NCBI RefSeq assembly: GCF_014218355.1
Contig: NZ_AP023368.1
Span: forward strand, 310,001 to 374,000
Length of the DNA: 64,000 bases
Reading direction: 5' to 3'
Source of the DNA: Anaerocolumna chitinilytica
GTDB taxonomy: Bacteria; Bacillota; Clostridia; Lachnospirales; Lachnospiraceae
Both the position numbers and the translations under genes were made by a program. Below are positions 1 through 9,248 of this stretch, in pieces (the first letter of the stretch is position 1; each line of letters opens with the position of its first letter). The notes under the pieces are model-generated. The model saw only the letters and a program-made list of their open reading frames with translations. It did not search any database and was not told the origin of the DNA.

Positions 1-392
1 TTATAAACACCAACGGGCTTAAGAATGTTATCGTATTAACAGTTCTGGCTATTTTTCTAGGTGCACTTGGTATTATGTATACGGAAAAGATGTCCTTTGA
101 GGATGGATTGTGGTGGGCTTTCGTAACAGCAACTACGGTTGGCTACGGAGACCTGTCTCCTTCAACGGACCTGGGAAGAATTATCGCCGCAGTTCTGATG
201 ATCTTCGGTATTGGATTAATCGGTTCCATTACCAGTACCATCACCAGCTATTTTCTGAAGGTCAACAGTAAAAATAAAGGCGTCAGGGAAGAAACCCTGG
301 AAATGATTAAAGGGCGGATTGATAATATTTCAAGCCTTTCCGATGAGGAGATAGATTCCATTTGCAAGATATTAAAAACAATGAATAAATAA
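1..392 (+). CDS. Potassium channel, pore and C-terminal part (5' end outside window)
   Basis: The reading frame is open to the window's left edge, so the start is missing. What remains is the end of one transmembrane helix, a pore loop with the K+ selectivity filter TVGYGD, a second hydrophobic helix and a short charged cytoplasmic tail of about 40 residues. This is the two-helix pore module of voltage-gated-like or Kch-type bacterial potassium channels, which conduct K+ across the cytoplasmic membrane. Whether the missing part has only one more helix or a full voltage-sensor-like domain cannot be seen. The tail is too short for an RCK/TrkA-N regulatory domain. Confidence 0.85.
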   Translation, partial: INTNGLKNVIVLTVLAIFLGALGIMYTEKMSFEDGLWWAFVTATTVGYGDLSPSTDLGRIIAAVLMIFGIGLIGSITSTITSYFLKVNSKNKGVREETLEMIKGRIDNISSLSDEEIDSICKILKTMNK

Positions 393-403
393 AAGATAGA
401 TAT

Positions 404-470
404 GAGAGCAGGGAATGATATAATCATACCAAAGTATTGGTAAGGAAATATTAATTCGGGCTCTCTTTTC
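404..470 (+). terminator. Probable intrinsic terminator after the K+ channel gene
   Basis: GAGAGC at 404-409 pairs with GCTCTC at 460-465 and is followed by TTTTCT. An inner ACCAA/TTGGT pairing sits within the long loop. The outer stem is only six base pairs, so the call is moderate. Confidence 0.45.
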
Positions 471-598
471 TGTTTTATAATATATAATATAGTTAGTATA
501 TATCATAGCAGTTAATGCAATATTCACATATGTTGGGAAAACCCAATAGGTTGAGAATAATTATCTGATATTGGACAACAAATGAGGAGGAAAGAAAG

Positions 599-1054
599 AT
601 GGACAGAAGTGAAAAGGCCATATTTACAAATATGTGCATGATATACGATAGCAAAGGAAAGGTATTGGTTTTGGATAAAGCAGATAAAGATTGGGGAGGA
701 GTTACCTTTCCAGGAGGACATGTTGAAAAAGAAGAATCTTTTACAGATTCCGTGATAAGAGAAGTATACGAAGAGACAGGCCTGCGGATATTTTCTCCCA
801 GAATGTGCGGAATAAAGCAGTTCATGACGGAAGATAGTACCCGTTACGTTGTATTGTTTTATAAGACTGATAAATTCACCGGAGAAGTTACTTCGTCGGA
901 GGAAGGGAAGGTCTATTGGACTAGTTTGGAGGGGCTAAAGAACAAGAGGCTGGCAGAAGGAATGGATAAGATGCTGCGAGTATTTTTAGAAGAGGATATC
1001 AGTGAATATTATTGGCACAGGGCAGATGGTATCTGGGTAGATGAGTTAAAATAA
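599..1054 (+). CDS. Nudix hydrolase (MutT-like, 8-oxo-dGTP diphosphatase type)
   Basis: A 151-residue protein with a complete Nudix box: GGHVEKEES, then REVYEETGL, matching GX5EX7REUXEEXGU at about residues 39-61. The box glutamates bind the divalent metal that hydrolyses nucleoside diphosphates linked to another group. The N-terminus (TNMCMIYDSKGKVLV) and the C-terminal tryptophan-rich stretch fit the MutT/NUDT1-like subgroup that is commonly annotated as 8-oxo-dGTP diphosphatase. The true substrate cannot be told from sequence alone. The start at 599 follows GAGGAGGAAAG at about 582-592. It stands alone between the K+ channel and the phosphate importer. Confidence 0.88.
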   Translation: MDRSEKAIFTNMCMIYDSKGKVLVLDKADKDWGGVTFPGGHVEKEESFTDSVIREVYEETGLRIFSPRMCGIKQFMTEDSTRYVVLFYKTDKFTGEVTSSEEGKVYWTSLEGLKNKRLAEGMDKMLRVFLEEDISEYYWHRADGIWVDELK

Positions 1055-1075
1055 AAGGGATTATAAATTGCTTGA

Positions 1076-1128
1076 TTTACAAAAATAAATTTAACATTTG
1101 CTTTACACAGCAACTCCCATTTTTTACA
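1076..1128 (+). promoter_or_regulatory. Candidate Pho box (TTAACA-like direct repeats) upstream of pstS
   Basis: TTAACA at 1091-1096 and TTTACA at 1102-1107 are spaced 11 bp apart. This matches the TT(A/C)ACA direct repeat with 11-bp period bound by PhoP in Bacillus. Further TTTACA copies lie at 1076-1081 and 1123-1128 but out of perfect period. The position about 110-140 bp ahead of pstS fits phosphate-starvation control. No phoP/phoR gene is in the window, so this is inference. Confidence 0.45.
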
Positions 1129-1216
1129 TTTCATGGTATCTAACTTTACTTTAGGAGATTATAGTATGTCTGTAATGTGATAGACAAAATATAAAATCAA
1201 AGTAAGGAGAAGTATT

Positions 1217-2602
1217 ATGAAGAAGTTTGTATCAGCTGTTTTATCTCTCGTATTAGCTCTATCAGTATTCTATTATCCTACCACTCCGGTATCAGCGGCA
1301 TCAAATGCCAGTGGAACAGTCGTATTTTCAGGCTCGACTTCCGTTAATCCGCTTATCCAGGCTCTTGGCGAAGCCTTTATGAAAAAAAACCCGAACATTA
1401 AAATTGTAGAACAAAACGTTACCGGCTCCGGTGCAGGTATTAAAGATGCAACGAGTGCCAGCACCACCGTAGACTTCGGTATGTCCAGCAGAAATCTTAC
1501 AACCGATGAAGCAGCTGTATTAAATAAAGTTCAGATTTGCTTAGACGGACTTGCAGTAGTTGTAAATAAGAAAAACCCTATTGAGGAGATTTCTCCTGCA
1601 CAGCTTTACAAGATCTATACAAGAGATTCCGCTTCTCTTAACTGGAATCAGATTACCGGCTCCTTCTCAACAAGTGTTAAAGTTGCTCCTTTTGGCCGTG
1701 AAGCAGGTTCAGGCACCAGAAGCTGTTTTGAAGATTTCTTCAAGGTAGATTATGGAACAGCACTTCCCAGCGGTTATGATGTTAACTTAGATGGCTCCCT
1801 TGCAAGTACAGGAGTTATGCAGACATCCGTTCAGAACAATTCCGGTGCTATCGGATATATGTCTCTTGGTGATATGGATGAATCGAAAGTAAAAGCTTTA
1901 AAGGTTGAAGGCGTTGAACCTTCCAAATATACAGTAGCTGACGGTACATATGCAATCAAAAGACCTTTCTTACTGGTTTATAATAAAACAAAGACAATTA
2001 CTCCTGCAGCTCAGGCGTTCTTAGATTTCATCTCCAGTGCAGACGGACAGAGCATTATCGATAAGATGGGATTTGTTAAGAATAACCTTGTAAGAGTAAA
2101 GGCAACAGGCATCACTTTAAGCAGTGCTACCCTTAGTGTAAAACCCGGTTCTACCGGTACTGTAATTGCAAATGTGGTACCTGCTGATACAGATAATAAG
2201 AAGGTAACCTTCTCTTCCTCTAATACCGCTGTAGCAACTGTTTCTTCCACTGGTGTGGTAAAAGGTATCAAAGCCGGAACAGCAGTTGTAACCGTAAAAA
2301 CCACAGATGGAAGTAACATCAGTAAAACTTGCCTTGTTACAGTAGAAAACCCGGTAACAAGTGTGAAATTAAACAAGACCAAAGCAGATGTCAAGGTTGG
2401 AAAAACAGTTGAATTAAAGGCTGCTATTAATCCTTCTGCTGCTTCCAATAAAACTGTAATCTGGACTTCTTCTAATCCTTCTGTAGCTACCGTATCTTTA
2501 TCCGGTGTTGTTACCGGAAAGAAAGCCGGAAAGGTTAAGATTACAGTAACAACGGTAAGCGGAAAGAAGACAGCAGTTTGCGAAGTAACAGTAACCAAAT
2601 AA
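1217..2602 (+). CDS. pstS: Phosphate-binding protein PstS with two C-terminal BIG2 domains
   Basis: Residues 1-28 are a signal peptide ending near VSAAS. Residues about 33-290 are a PBP-like phosphate-binding fold with the PstS signatures GSTSVNPL, SGAGI and REAGSGTR, which line the phosphate site. Two repeats of about 80 residues follow (296-375 and 379-459). Both have the BIG2 Ig-like pattern SS/SNxxVATVS..G.V.G..AG...VTV. Ordinary PstS is about 280-320 residues, so the tail adds about 160. There is no lipobox cysteine, so the extra Ig-like modules may hold the protein near the wall (inference). AAGGAGAAG precedes the start. It is the first gene of pstSCAB. Confidence 0.93.
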   Translation: MKKFVSAVLSLVLALSVFYYPTTPVSAASNASGTVVFSGSTSVNPLIQALGEAFMKKNPNIKIVEQNVTGSGAGIKDATSASTTVDFGMSSRNLTTDEAAVLNKVQICLDGLAVVVNKKNPIEEISPAQLYKIYTRDSASLNWNQITGSFSTSVKVAPFGREAGSGTRSCFEDFFKVDYGTALPSGYDVNLDGSLASTGVMQTSVQNNSGAIGYMSLGDMDESKVKALKVEGVEPSKYTVADGTYAIKRPFLLVYNKTKTITPAAQAFLDFISSADGQSIIDKMGFVKNNLVRVKATGITLSSATLSVKPGSTGTVIANVVPADTDNKKVTFSSSNTAVATVSSTGVVKGIKAGTAVVTVKTTDGSNISKTCLVTVENPVTSVKLNKTKADVKVGKTVELKAAINPSAASNKTVIWTSSNPSVATVSLSGVVTGKKAGKVKITVTTVSGKKTAVCEVTVTK

Positions 2603-2638
2603 TTTGGATAGATAGATTAAGTTAAAATAAATACGACT

Positions 2639-2828
2639 GGGGCTGTTGCAAAATAGCTAATTTACTCTTTTGAAAGGATTGGGTGTATAAAATAATACAT
2701 TTGGCTGCTTTTCCTCGCTCGTTCAAAACGCTCCGCTTCACAAGAAGAGCTCGGCCAGTTTACGCGAAATGTATTATTATACACCAATCCTGTTTTAGAG
2801 TTTATTATGGCTATTTTGCAACAGCCCC
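2639..2828. repeat. MITE-like palindromic element, copy 1 (inside the pst operon)
   Basis: 190 bp beginning GGGGCTGTTGCAAAATAGC and ending with its reverse complement. A second nested inverted pair (GGATTGGTGTATAATAATACATTT-type, imperfect) flanks a central core containing CTCGCTCGTTCAAAACGC. The core is nearly identical in the copies at 32326-32513 (opposite orientation) and 43844-44032. No open frame of note and no clear target-site duplication. The element separates pstS from pstC and ends 15 bp before the pstC start. Confidence 0.85.
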
Positions 2829-2843
2829 AGTTAAAGGAGAAGA

Positions 2844-3722
2844 ATGAAGACACAGAAAGTTTATTTATATAACAGCATTTTTAAAGCAATTGTCTTTTTC
2901 TTTGCTTTCATTACTGTTTTGTCAGTTGTTTTAATCGGAGTATTCATGGTGATGAACGGCGGACCAAGCATTGCAAAGGTCGGCTTAAAGGATTTTTTGC
3001 TAGGTAAGGTCTGGAATTCTGCAAATGAACCTCCCCAATATGGAATACTTGCATTTATATTATCTTCTTTCTATTCTACCTTTTTTACTGTTCTCATAGC
3101 CGTTCCTATCTCTATTCTGGTAGCTGTTGCAATCGGGCAGCTTATGCCAAAGAGATTGGGTTCGGTGATAAGAATGATTATTAGTCTGTTGGCAGGGATT
3201 CCTTCCGTTATTTATGGATTCCTTGGCATAATTTTCATTGTTCCGCTGGTTCAAAAGATATTTGATTTATCCTCGGGTCTAACGATGCTTTCATCGGTTA
3301 TCGTATTGATTATTATGACACTTCCGACGATTATCAGCGTAAGCGAGACGAGTATTAATGCTGTTGATAAAGGCTATCTGGAAGCTGCTTATGCCTTAGG
3401 CGTTCGAAAGGAATATGCGTTGTTTACCGTTATCCTGCCGGCTGCGAAGTCAGGTATAATGGCTGCGGTTCTGCTTGGTGTAGGAAGAGCAATCGGTGAA
3501 ACCATGGCAGTTATGATGGTAGCCGGGAATATACCCCAGATGCCGTCTATGCTAAAGCCGGTGCGCTTTCTTACAACTGCTATCGTAACAGAAATGTCCT
3601 ATGCCACAGAGCAAACCAGAGGAGTACTGATTGGAATTGGTTTGGTTCTTTTTGTATTTGTTTTTATTATCAATTCTATATTCCATATCTTAATAAAAAA
3701 GGCTGGTGGGGCAAATGTCTAA
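2844..3722 (+). CDS. pstC: Phosphate ABC transporter permease PstC
   Basis: A 292-residue membrane protein with about six transmembrane helices and the binding-protein-dependent permease EAA loop (EAAYALGVRKEYALF), through which it contacts PstB. The motif GIPSVIYGFLG is typical of PstC/PstA, and the family partners PstS on the outside and PstA in the membrane for high-affinity phosphate uptake. AAAGGAGAAG lies just ahead of the ATG, immediately after the palindromic repeat that separates it from pstS. The stop overlaps the pstA start, so pstCAB is one translationally coupled unit. Confidence 0.93.
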   Translation: MKTQKVYLYNSIFKAIVFFFAFITVLSVVLIGVFMVMNGGPSIAKVGLKDFLLGKVWNSANEPPQYGILAFILSSFYSTFFTVLIAVPISILVAVAIGQLMPKRLGSVIRMIISLLAGIPSVIYGFLGIIFIVPLVQKIFDLSSGLTMLSSVIVLIIMTLPTIISVSETSINAVDKGYLEAAYALGVRKEYALFTVILPAAKSGIMAAVLLGVGRAIGETMAVMMVAGNIPQMPSMLKPVRFLTTAIVTEMSYATEQTRGVLIGIGLVLFVFVFIINSIFHILIKKAGGANV

Positions 3723-4596
3723 TACAACATATGAAAAGCGGATAAGGCCGGGAAGTTTGGCAGTGCGGGCTTTGATTTATGCGGTAACTGCGATTGTAGT
3801 TATTCTGGTGGTTTCTATTATTGGTTACTTGATTATAAAAGGGCTTCCTTATATTAATTGGGATTTCTTATCAAAAGCACCCTCCCGCCTGGATGAAACC
3901 TACGGTATTGGGCCAATGATTATTAATACCCTTTATATTGTATTACTGTCACTTATTGTGTCCATACCCCTTGGTATAGGAACTGCGATATATCTTGCAG
4001 AGTATTCAAAACCAGGGAAAATTATTGCTGCGATTCGCTTCTCCATCGAGATTTTATCGGGTATCCCATCGATTGTTTATGGTCTGTTCGGGCTGGCATT
4101 TTTTATTAATGCCCTGAAGACCGGCAGCAGCGGCGGTTCCATGATAGCAGGGGCGCTTACCTGTACTTTAATAGTACTTCCTACTATGATACGTACCACG
4201 GAAGAATCTTTGATGCAGGTCAATCCTTCCTACCGGGAGGCGGCTTTTGCTTTGGGAGCATCAAAACTTCATATAATAAGAACTGTGCTCCTTCCGTGTG
4301 CTCTCCCTGGTATTGTAGTCGCCATTATCTTAAGTATAGGGCGTATTGTCAGTGAATCCGCAGCTCTCCTTTATACGGCAGGCGTTGACTACACCATGCC
4401 GGCAAATGCAATAAGGCATATTACAGAGCCGGGGGCAGGACTTACGGTACAGCTTTATCTGTATGCCACAGAAGGCGGCTCTCCTGACTGGGTTCCCTAT
4501 GCAATGGCTGCAGTTTTAATGATACTGGTATTTATCATTAATCTTTCAGCCAATATTATAGCAAGTATATTTAAGAAGAAGGTGAGTATTAGCTAA
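3715..4596 (+). CDS. pstA: Phosphate ABC transporter permease PstA
   Basis: The second permease of the phosphate importer, about 293 residues with six predicted helices. It has [15 protein letters not shown] and the EAA loop [14 protein letters not shown] chose ATG 3715, which overlaps the pstC stop as ATGTCTAA and has GGTGGGG just upstream; a GTG at 3706 in the same frame would add three residues and is less well placed. Its own stop overlaps the pstB start as TAATG. Tight coupling of pstC, pstA and pstB fits the need for a fixed complex of PstC-PstA-PstB2. Confidence 0.93.
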   Translation: MSNTTYEKRIRPGSLAVRALIYAVTAIVVILVVSIIGYLIIKGLPYINWDFLSKAPSRLDETYGIGPMIINTLYIVLLSLIVSIPLGIGTAIYLAEYSKPGKIIAAIRFSIEILSGIPSIVYGLFGLAFFINALKTGSSGGSMIAGALTCTLIVLPTMIRTTEESLMQVNPSYREAAFALGASKLHIIRTVLLPCALPGIVVAIILSIGRIVSESAALLYTAGVDYTMPANAIRHITEPGAGLTVQLYLYATEGGSPDWVPYAMAAVLMILVFIINLSANIIASIFKKKVSIS

Positions 4597-5345
4597 TGGG
4601 TATTATTACAACAAAGGATTTAAACCTCTATTATGGGGATAAGCAGGCTATCAGCAATATAAATATGGATATTGAAAAAAATAAAATTACTGCATTAATT
4701 GGTCCTTCCGGCTGCGGTAAAACTACATTCTTAAAAACCTTGAATCGTATGAATGACACGATACCCAATTGCAGAATCACCGGGGAAGTAATCTATGATA
4801 ATATTAATATTTATGGAAATAAAATTGACCCGATGCTAATTCGTAAAAAGATAGGGATGGTATTTCAAAAGCCAAATCCCTTTCCTATGAGTATTTATGA
4901 TAATATAGCCTATGCACCAAAGTATCATGGAAAGAAGAAAAAAGAATTGGACGATATCGTAGAAAGCAGTTTAAAGGCTGCAGCTCTATGGGATGAGGTT
5001 AAGGACCGGCTGGGTAAGAGCGCACTCTCTCTTTCGGGAGGGCAGCAGCAGCGTCTCTGTATTGCAAGGACTATAGCATTGAATCCGGAAGTTATCCTGA
5101 TGGACGAGGCAACCAGTGCCCTCGATCCCATATCTACTTATAAGATTGAAGATTTGATGGGAGAGCTTAAAAAAACCTTTACCGTAGTAATTGTGACCCA
5201 TAATATGCAGCAGGCTTCCCGTATTGCGGATAGAACTGCCTTTTTCCTTATGGGTGATTTAGTTGAATATGACACTACGGAGAATATCTTTGTAAATCCG
5301 AAGGAACAAAAGACCTTAGATTATGTAAGCGGACATTTTGGATAA
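4596..5345 (+). CDS. pstB: Phosphate ABC transporter ATPase PstB
   Basis: A 249-residue ATPase with Walker [10 protein letters not shown] at residues 36-44, ABC signature LSGGQQQRL, Walker [13 protein letters not shown] and switch histidine in VTHNM. The stretch [13 protein letters not shown] is diagnostic of PstB. It energises phosphate import by the PstCA channel. A hairpin terminator follows. No phoU gene follows, although phoU is usual after pstB in clostridia; it may be elsewhere. Confidence 0.95.
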   Translation: MGIITTKDLNLYYGDKQAISNINMDIEKNKITALIGPSGCGKTTFLKTLNRMNDTIPNCRITGEVIYDNINIYGNKIDPMLIRKKIGMVFQKPNPFPMSIYDNIAYAPKYHGKKKKELDDIVESSLKAAALWDEVKDRLGKSALSLSGGQQQRLCIARTIALNPEVILMDEATSALDPISTYKIEDLMGELKKTFTVVIVTHNMQQASRIADRTAFFLMGDLVEYDTTENIFVNPKEQKTLDYVSGHFG

Positions 5346-5385
5346 TTATCAAAGAGTACTTAAGACTCTGCTCATTCCTAACCAT

Positions 5386-5438
5386 AAAGCATCATAACCT
5401 TCTATTATCTTATAGAAAGTTATGGTGCTTCTTTATTT
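5386..5438 (+). terminator. Intrinsic terminator of the pst operon
   Basis: AAGCATCATAACCTTCT pairs with AGAAAGTTATGGTGCTT, one mismatch, followed by CTTTATTTTC. It lies 40 bp after pstB and separates it from the two-component genes. Confidence 0.7.
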
Positions 5439-5519
5439 TCTATTTACATCTTTGTATTTTATCCAATATAATAAGTAAAGACACCGATACATACAAACAT
5501 ATAAAAATGGAGACTTTTC

Positions 5520-6230
5520 ATGAGGATTGCATTCTGTGACGACGAGAAAACTCAATCTATCTTTTTAAGGGAACTGACGGAGCAGTGGGCGAAGACTACC
5601 GGTAAGAATTGTGATATTACGGTATATACCAGTGCAGAGGAGATGCTCTTTGAGAATCAGGATAGTTTTTCCTTTGATTTTATTATACTGGATATTGAGC
5701 TGGACAGAATGAATGGCATCGAACTGGCCAGACAGATTCGGAAGGTGGATAAGAAGGTTTCAATTGCCTTTTTGTCAAACAGCAGAGAATACGTATTTGA
5801 AGGCTATGAGGTCGGAGCTGTCAGATATCTGATGAAGCCCCTTGCAAAAGAACAGCTCTATCCCCTTTTGGACATGGTACAGGTGGCAGCAGAGAAAGAT
5901 AAAAAATATATTATTGTGGGTGGAGCCACGGAGAAATATAAGCTTTTGCTTCGTGATATCAGTTTTTTGGAATCACTGGGGCATTATGTAGTCATACATC
6001 TGGCTGAGAGAAGTCTTGAGGTAAAGAGGAATCTGGGGGATGTAGCAAAAGAGCTCGGAGAGGATTTTATCGCTACTCACAGAAGTTATCTGGTGAATAT
6101 AGGCTGGATTGAAAAGATTACAAGGACAGACTGTATCCTGAGCGGAGGAATTACAGTGCCAATCAGCAGAAATTCCTATGAAGCGGTCAATCGGGCATTT
6201 ATTAATTATTATAAAGGAGGAGAACTGTGA
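5520..6230 (+). CDS. LytTR-family response regulator
   Basis: A 236-residue protein with an N-terminal receiver domain (acidic pocket FCDDE, phospho-acceptor Asp58 in ILDIEL, later lysine in LMKPL). The C-terminal LytTR DNA-binding domain (about residues 130-235) carries the typical FLESLGHYVVIHL and THRSYLVNI motifs. LytTR regulators bind direct repeats and usually control peptide, bacteriocin, virulence or cell-envelope genes. GGAG lies 7 bp before the ATG. The stop overlaps the GTG start of the kinase gene, so the two are translated together. Probable targets are the exporter genes immediately downstream (inference). Confidence 0.9.
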   Translation: MRIAFCDDEKTQSIFLRELTEQWAKTTGKNCDITVYTSAEEMLFENQDSFSFDFIILDIELDRMNGIELARQIRKVDKKVSIAFLSNSREYVFEGYEVGAVRYLMKPLAKEQLYPLLDMVQVAAEKDKKYIIVGGATEKYKLLLRDISFLESLGHYVVIHLAERSLEVKRNLGDVAKELGEDFIATHRSYLVNIGWIEKITRTDCILSGGITVPISRNSYEAVNRAFINYYKGGEL

Positions 6231-7252
6231 TAACGGTTTGTTTGGAGATAATACCGTCAGCAGTTATGATGCTATACCTTCTTATTAGACAGGTTAGGCG
6301 AAAGGATAAAAAAAGTTACTTATACCTTTTGCTGCCATTTATAACAGCCGGTATATGGTATGGAATAGCAAGGGTTTTAGATGGGAGTGCCGCAAGTCTT
6401 CTGTGTCTGGCTCTGTTGGTGTTACTTACCTTTTGGACATTGCAGATGAAATGGCGCAGGATGTCTTTTTGGTCTCACGGGCTTTTTTGTTTAATCACAG
6501 GTATAATTACTATAAACGGTATTGTTAATGCTGACAGGCTTATAAACGGATATATTCTGTTGATGTTATATTTCCTAACGGAGAGCAACATTTCTTATCT
6601 TAAAAAAACTTACGAAGAAAGTACGATTTTGTATCAGAACCAGCTGTTAACGAAGCAGGTGAATGAAGTACAAAATATTTATATGACCATGAGAGGATGG
6701 AGACATGATTACCATAATCATCTGCAGACCCTAAAGGCCTATCTGAAATTAGGGCAGGCGGAAGAAGCAGCGGGTTACTTAGGCCGCCTGGAAAGTGACT
6801 TGGACAGTATTAATTATCTGATTGAATCCGGGAATGTGAATCTGGATGCCATATTAAATTCAAAACTGTCTCTTGCCCTAAAGGATGAGATAGATATTCA
6901 TTATAAGGCAGAGGTGCCAAAGGAGCTTACGGTATCGGATATAGACTTGTGTGTATTAATTGGAAATCTCATTGACAATGCGGTAGAATCCTGTAATAAG
7001 ATGACAGGTCAGGAGGAGAAGAGATTTATTCGACTCTATGTGGGAGTTCTTAAAAAGCAGCTCTATATATCTGTTTCCAACGGAACCAATGAAGTGATAC
7101 GTAAGCTGGATGAAGATTATATTACCACTAAGAGAGGGAATCACGGACATGGTTTAAAACGTATCAATAATATTGTGGAAAAATATGAAGGTTATATTAA
7201 TAGAAAGAATGAACCGGGAGTATTCGTAACGGAAGTTATGCTTCCGCTCTGA
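6227..7252 (+). CDS. GHKL-type sensor histidine kinase (AgrC-like, HPK10)
   Basis: A 341-residue protein. Residues 1-125 hold about four or five hydrophobic helices that form the membrane sensor. The phospho-acceptor His160 sits in WRHDYHNHLQ, the H-box style of the AgrC/HPK10 class. The GHKL ATPase follows with the N-box NLIDNAVESC and the GHGL glycine box. GTG start after AAGGAGGAG. It pairs with the LytTR regulator just upstream. The family usually senses peptides, but no AgrD- or AgrB-like gene is present in the window, so the signal is unknown. Confidence 0.88.
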   Translation: MITVCLEIIPSAVMMLYLLIRQVRRKDKKSYLYLLLPFITAGIWYGIARVLDGSAASLLCLALLVLLTFWTLQMKWRRMSFWSHGLFCLITGIITINGIVNADRLINGYILLMLYFLTESNISYLKKTYEESTILYQNQLLTKQVNEVQNIYMTMRGWRHDYHNHLQTLKAYLKLGQAEEAAGYLGRLESDLDSINYLIESGNVNLDAILNSKLSLALKDEIDIHYKAEVPKELTVSDIDLCVLIGNLIDNAVESCNKMTGQEEKRFIRLYVGVLKKQLYISVSNGTNEVIRKLDEDYITTKRGNHGHGLKRINNIVEKYEGYINRKNEPGVFVTEVMLPL

Positions 7253-7266
7253 GGAATCTGCCACTC

Positions 7267-7300
7267 GTGCACGAAGATATGCTGTTCGTGCACTTTTTTT
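7267..7300 (+). terminator. Intrinsic terminator after the histidine kinase gene
   Basis: A perfect 9-bp stem, GTGCACGAA with TTCGTGCAC, a 9-nt loop and a run of seven T. The exporter genes downstream are therefore probably transcribed from their own promoter. Confidence 0.9.
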
Positions 7301-7403
7301 CTAATTGAAAGAATATCTGCTATAGTAAGACTATCGGATGGAGACGGTTGAAGCGATGAAAACGGAAGTTTTGAACAAAAGTATATGACAGAGGAGAGTG
7401 TTT

Positions 7404-9248
7404 ATGAAAAAAGAGAATGAGCCAGCTTATTCTTTAAGCAGCAACTATCATTATATCTATGAAAATATGTGGAAGTATGACAAATCATTGATTTTTTATG
7501 GTTTGGCAGAAGTTATATTCAACGTGATTCTGCCCCTTTGCACGGTTATTTTACCCTCCATAGTAGTGGGATTATTGGAAAGGAAGGCTGAGATTTCAGA
7601 ATTTATCTATACTATGATTCTTGTGTTTTTGGTGTATGGTACAGTTTCGGCAGTACAGGCTTTTCTGACAACCAGAAACAGAAATCAGTATATAGACATC
7701 CGATTAAATTATTTTTCACTTATTTTGTTCCGCAAATGCTTTCATATGGACTACAGCCTGCTGGAAAAGGAGAAAGTCAGAGCAGAGCTTAAGAAAGCAG
7801 GGGACAGTATATATGGCAATTGGCAGGGACTTGAAGGGTTGATGCATCGAAATATAAACTTCCTTACCAATGTATTAGGACTGGTGGCATACAGTGCTGT
7901 AATAGGGTGGATTAATCCGTTGATACTGATATTTTTATTGGCACTTTCCTCTATTCAGATATTGGTCTTTCGCCGGGCTAAATTATATGAGCACAAGAAA
8001 AAAGATGAAATAGCCAGAATCAAAATAACCCAAAGCTATTTGCAGGATCAAGCCTTTGATTTAAAAGCAGGTAAAGATATACGGCTTTATCAGTTGGATA
8101 AGATTATCAGCCGTGTCTATGGGTCTGCCAATAACAAATTAAAAAGAATAAAAACAAAGGTAAGAGGCATTTATTATGTAAATGATATCGTGGAAATTGT
8201 CCTGAAATTCCTAAGAGACGGCTGCTGCTATGGATATTTAATTTATCTGCTGATTCATGGCCTTTCTGTGTCTGATTTTGTTCTTTATCTTGGCATTGTC
8301 GGTGGTCTGGCAGGCTGGATTACAAAAATTACGGAAGAGATATCAGAGCTTGGAAGATGCCATTATATGATATGTGATTTTCGCAAATTCTGTGATTTGA
8401 AAGATACTTTTTCCCATACCAAGGGACAGATGACCGGAGAAGAAGATACGGCACTTGATATTGTATTCGATCATGTATCATTTAAGTATGAAGGAGCAGA
8501 AGATTATGTATTAGAGGATGTCTGCTTTCATATGAAGAAGGGAGATAAATATGCACTGGTAGGTGTAAATGGTGCCGGAAAAACAACCCTTGTGAAGCTT
8601 ATGTGTGGTTTCTATCAGCCTACCAAAGGCAGAATTCTGGTAAACGGAATAGACATAAAAGAGCTTAATATTGAAAACTATTTCAAAGAAATTGCGGTAG
8701 TTTTTCAGGATACAACGGTATTATCTCTTACTATAGGAGAAAATATCTGCGGTGTGACGGCAGATAAAGCAGCGGAAGAGGACTTATGGCAGGCAATTGA
8801 ACTCTCAGGGCTAAAGAAAAAGATAGACAGCTTACCAAAGGGTGTTCACACCTATCTGAATAAAGATGTGGAAGAGAGCGGAATTCAGCTATCGGGAGGA
8901 GAATTGCAAAAACTGCTGCTTGCCAGAGCTTTATATAAAAAAGCGAAACTGCTGCTCTTTGACGAGCCTACTGCTGCAATGGATGCTATTGCAGAAAGCG
9001 AGCTGTATGAACAATATCAGAAACTTCTAAAAGGCAGGAGTGCGCTGTTTATATCTCATAGATTGGCATCTACCAGATATTGCGATAAAATTCTTTTCCT
9101 GGATAAAGGCAGAATTGCAGAAGCAGGAAGTCATGAAGAACTTATGGACATGAATGGGAGATATGCCATGATGTTTGAGGTTCAAAGCAAATATTACAAG
9201 GAGGAAAGGCAGTATCCCAGGCAAGCCTGTGATACCCAATGGGTGTAA
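7404..9248 (+). CDS. ABC exporter half-transporter (TMD-NBD), first of a pair
   Basis: About 614 residues: six transmembrane helices in residues 1-330, then an ATPase domain with Walker A GVNGAGKTTL, signature LSGGELQKL, Walker B LLLFDEPTAAMD and H-loop ISHR, all intact. This is the ABCB/MsbA-like exporter architecture. I chose ATG 7404, placed 7 bp after GAGGAG; a GTG at 7398 in the same frame is too close. The adjacent second half-transporter overlaps it, so they likely form a heterodimer. Location next to a LytTR/GHKL pair suggests export of, or resistance to, a peptide. Substrate unknown. Confidence 0.88.
   Translation: MKKENEPAYSLSSNYHYIYENMWKYDKSLIFYGLAEVIFNVILPLCTVILPSIVVGLLERKAEISEFIYTMILVFLVYGTVSAVQAFLTTRNRNQYIDIRLNYFSLILFRKCFHMDYSLLEKEKVRAELKKAGDSIYGNWQGLEGLMHRNINFLTNVLGLVAYSAVIGWINPLILIFLLALSSIQILVFRRAKLYEHKKKDEIARIKITQSYLQDQAFDLKAGKDIRLYQLDKIISRVYGSANNKLKRIKTKVRGIYYVNDIVEIVLKFLRDGCCYGYLIYLLIHGLSVSDFVLYLGIVGGLAGWITKITEEISELGRCHYMICDFRKFCDLKDTFSHTKGQMTGEEDTALDIVFDHVSFKYEGAEDYVLEDVCFHMKKGDKYALVGVNGAGKTTLVKLMCGFYQPTKGRILVNGIDIKELNIENYFKEIAVVFQDTTVLSLTIGENICGVTADKAAEEDLWQAIELSGLKKKIDSLPKGVHTYLNKDVEESGIQLSGGELQKLLLARALYKKAKLLLFDEPTAAMDAIAESELYEQYQKLLKGRSALFISHRLASTRYCDKILFLDKGRIAEAGSHEELMDMNGRYAMMFEVQSKYYKEERQYPRQACDTQWV

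Noticed and set aside
2011..2598. 195-codon minus-strand frame within pstS
   Set aside because: Mirror of the Ser/Val/Thr-rich BIG2 repeats; no ribosome-binding site and no recognisable domain.
2639..2828. Reading the palindromic element as a remnant IS transposase
   Set aside because: All frames in all three copies are short and interrupted; only the end sequences resemble IS termini.
2636..2831. Target-site duplication next to repeat copy 1
   Set aside because: The flanks ACT and AGT are inverted extensions of the palindrome, not direct repeats; copies 2 and 3 show no direct duplication either.
7338..7388. A 16-codon frame between the kinase and the exporter genes, considered as a signalling peptide
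   Set aside because: No ribosome-binding site, no double-glycine leader, and no similarity to AgrD or lantibiotic precursors.
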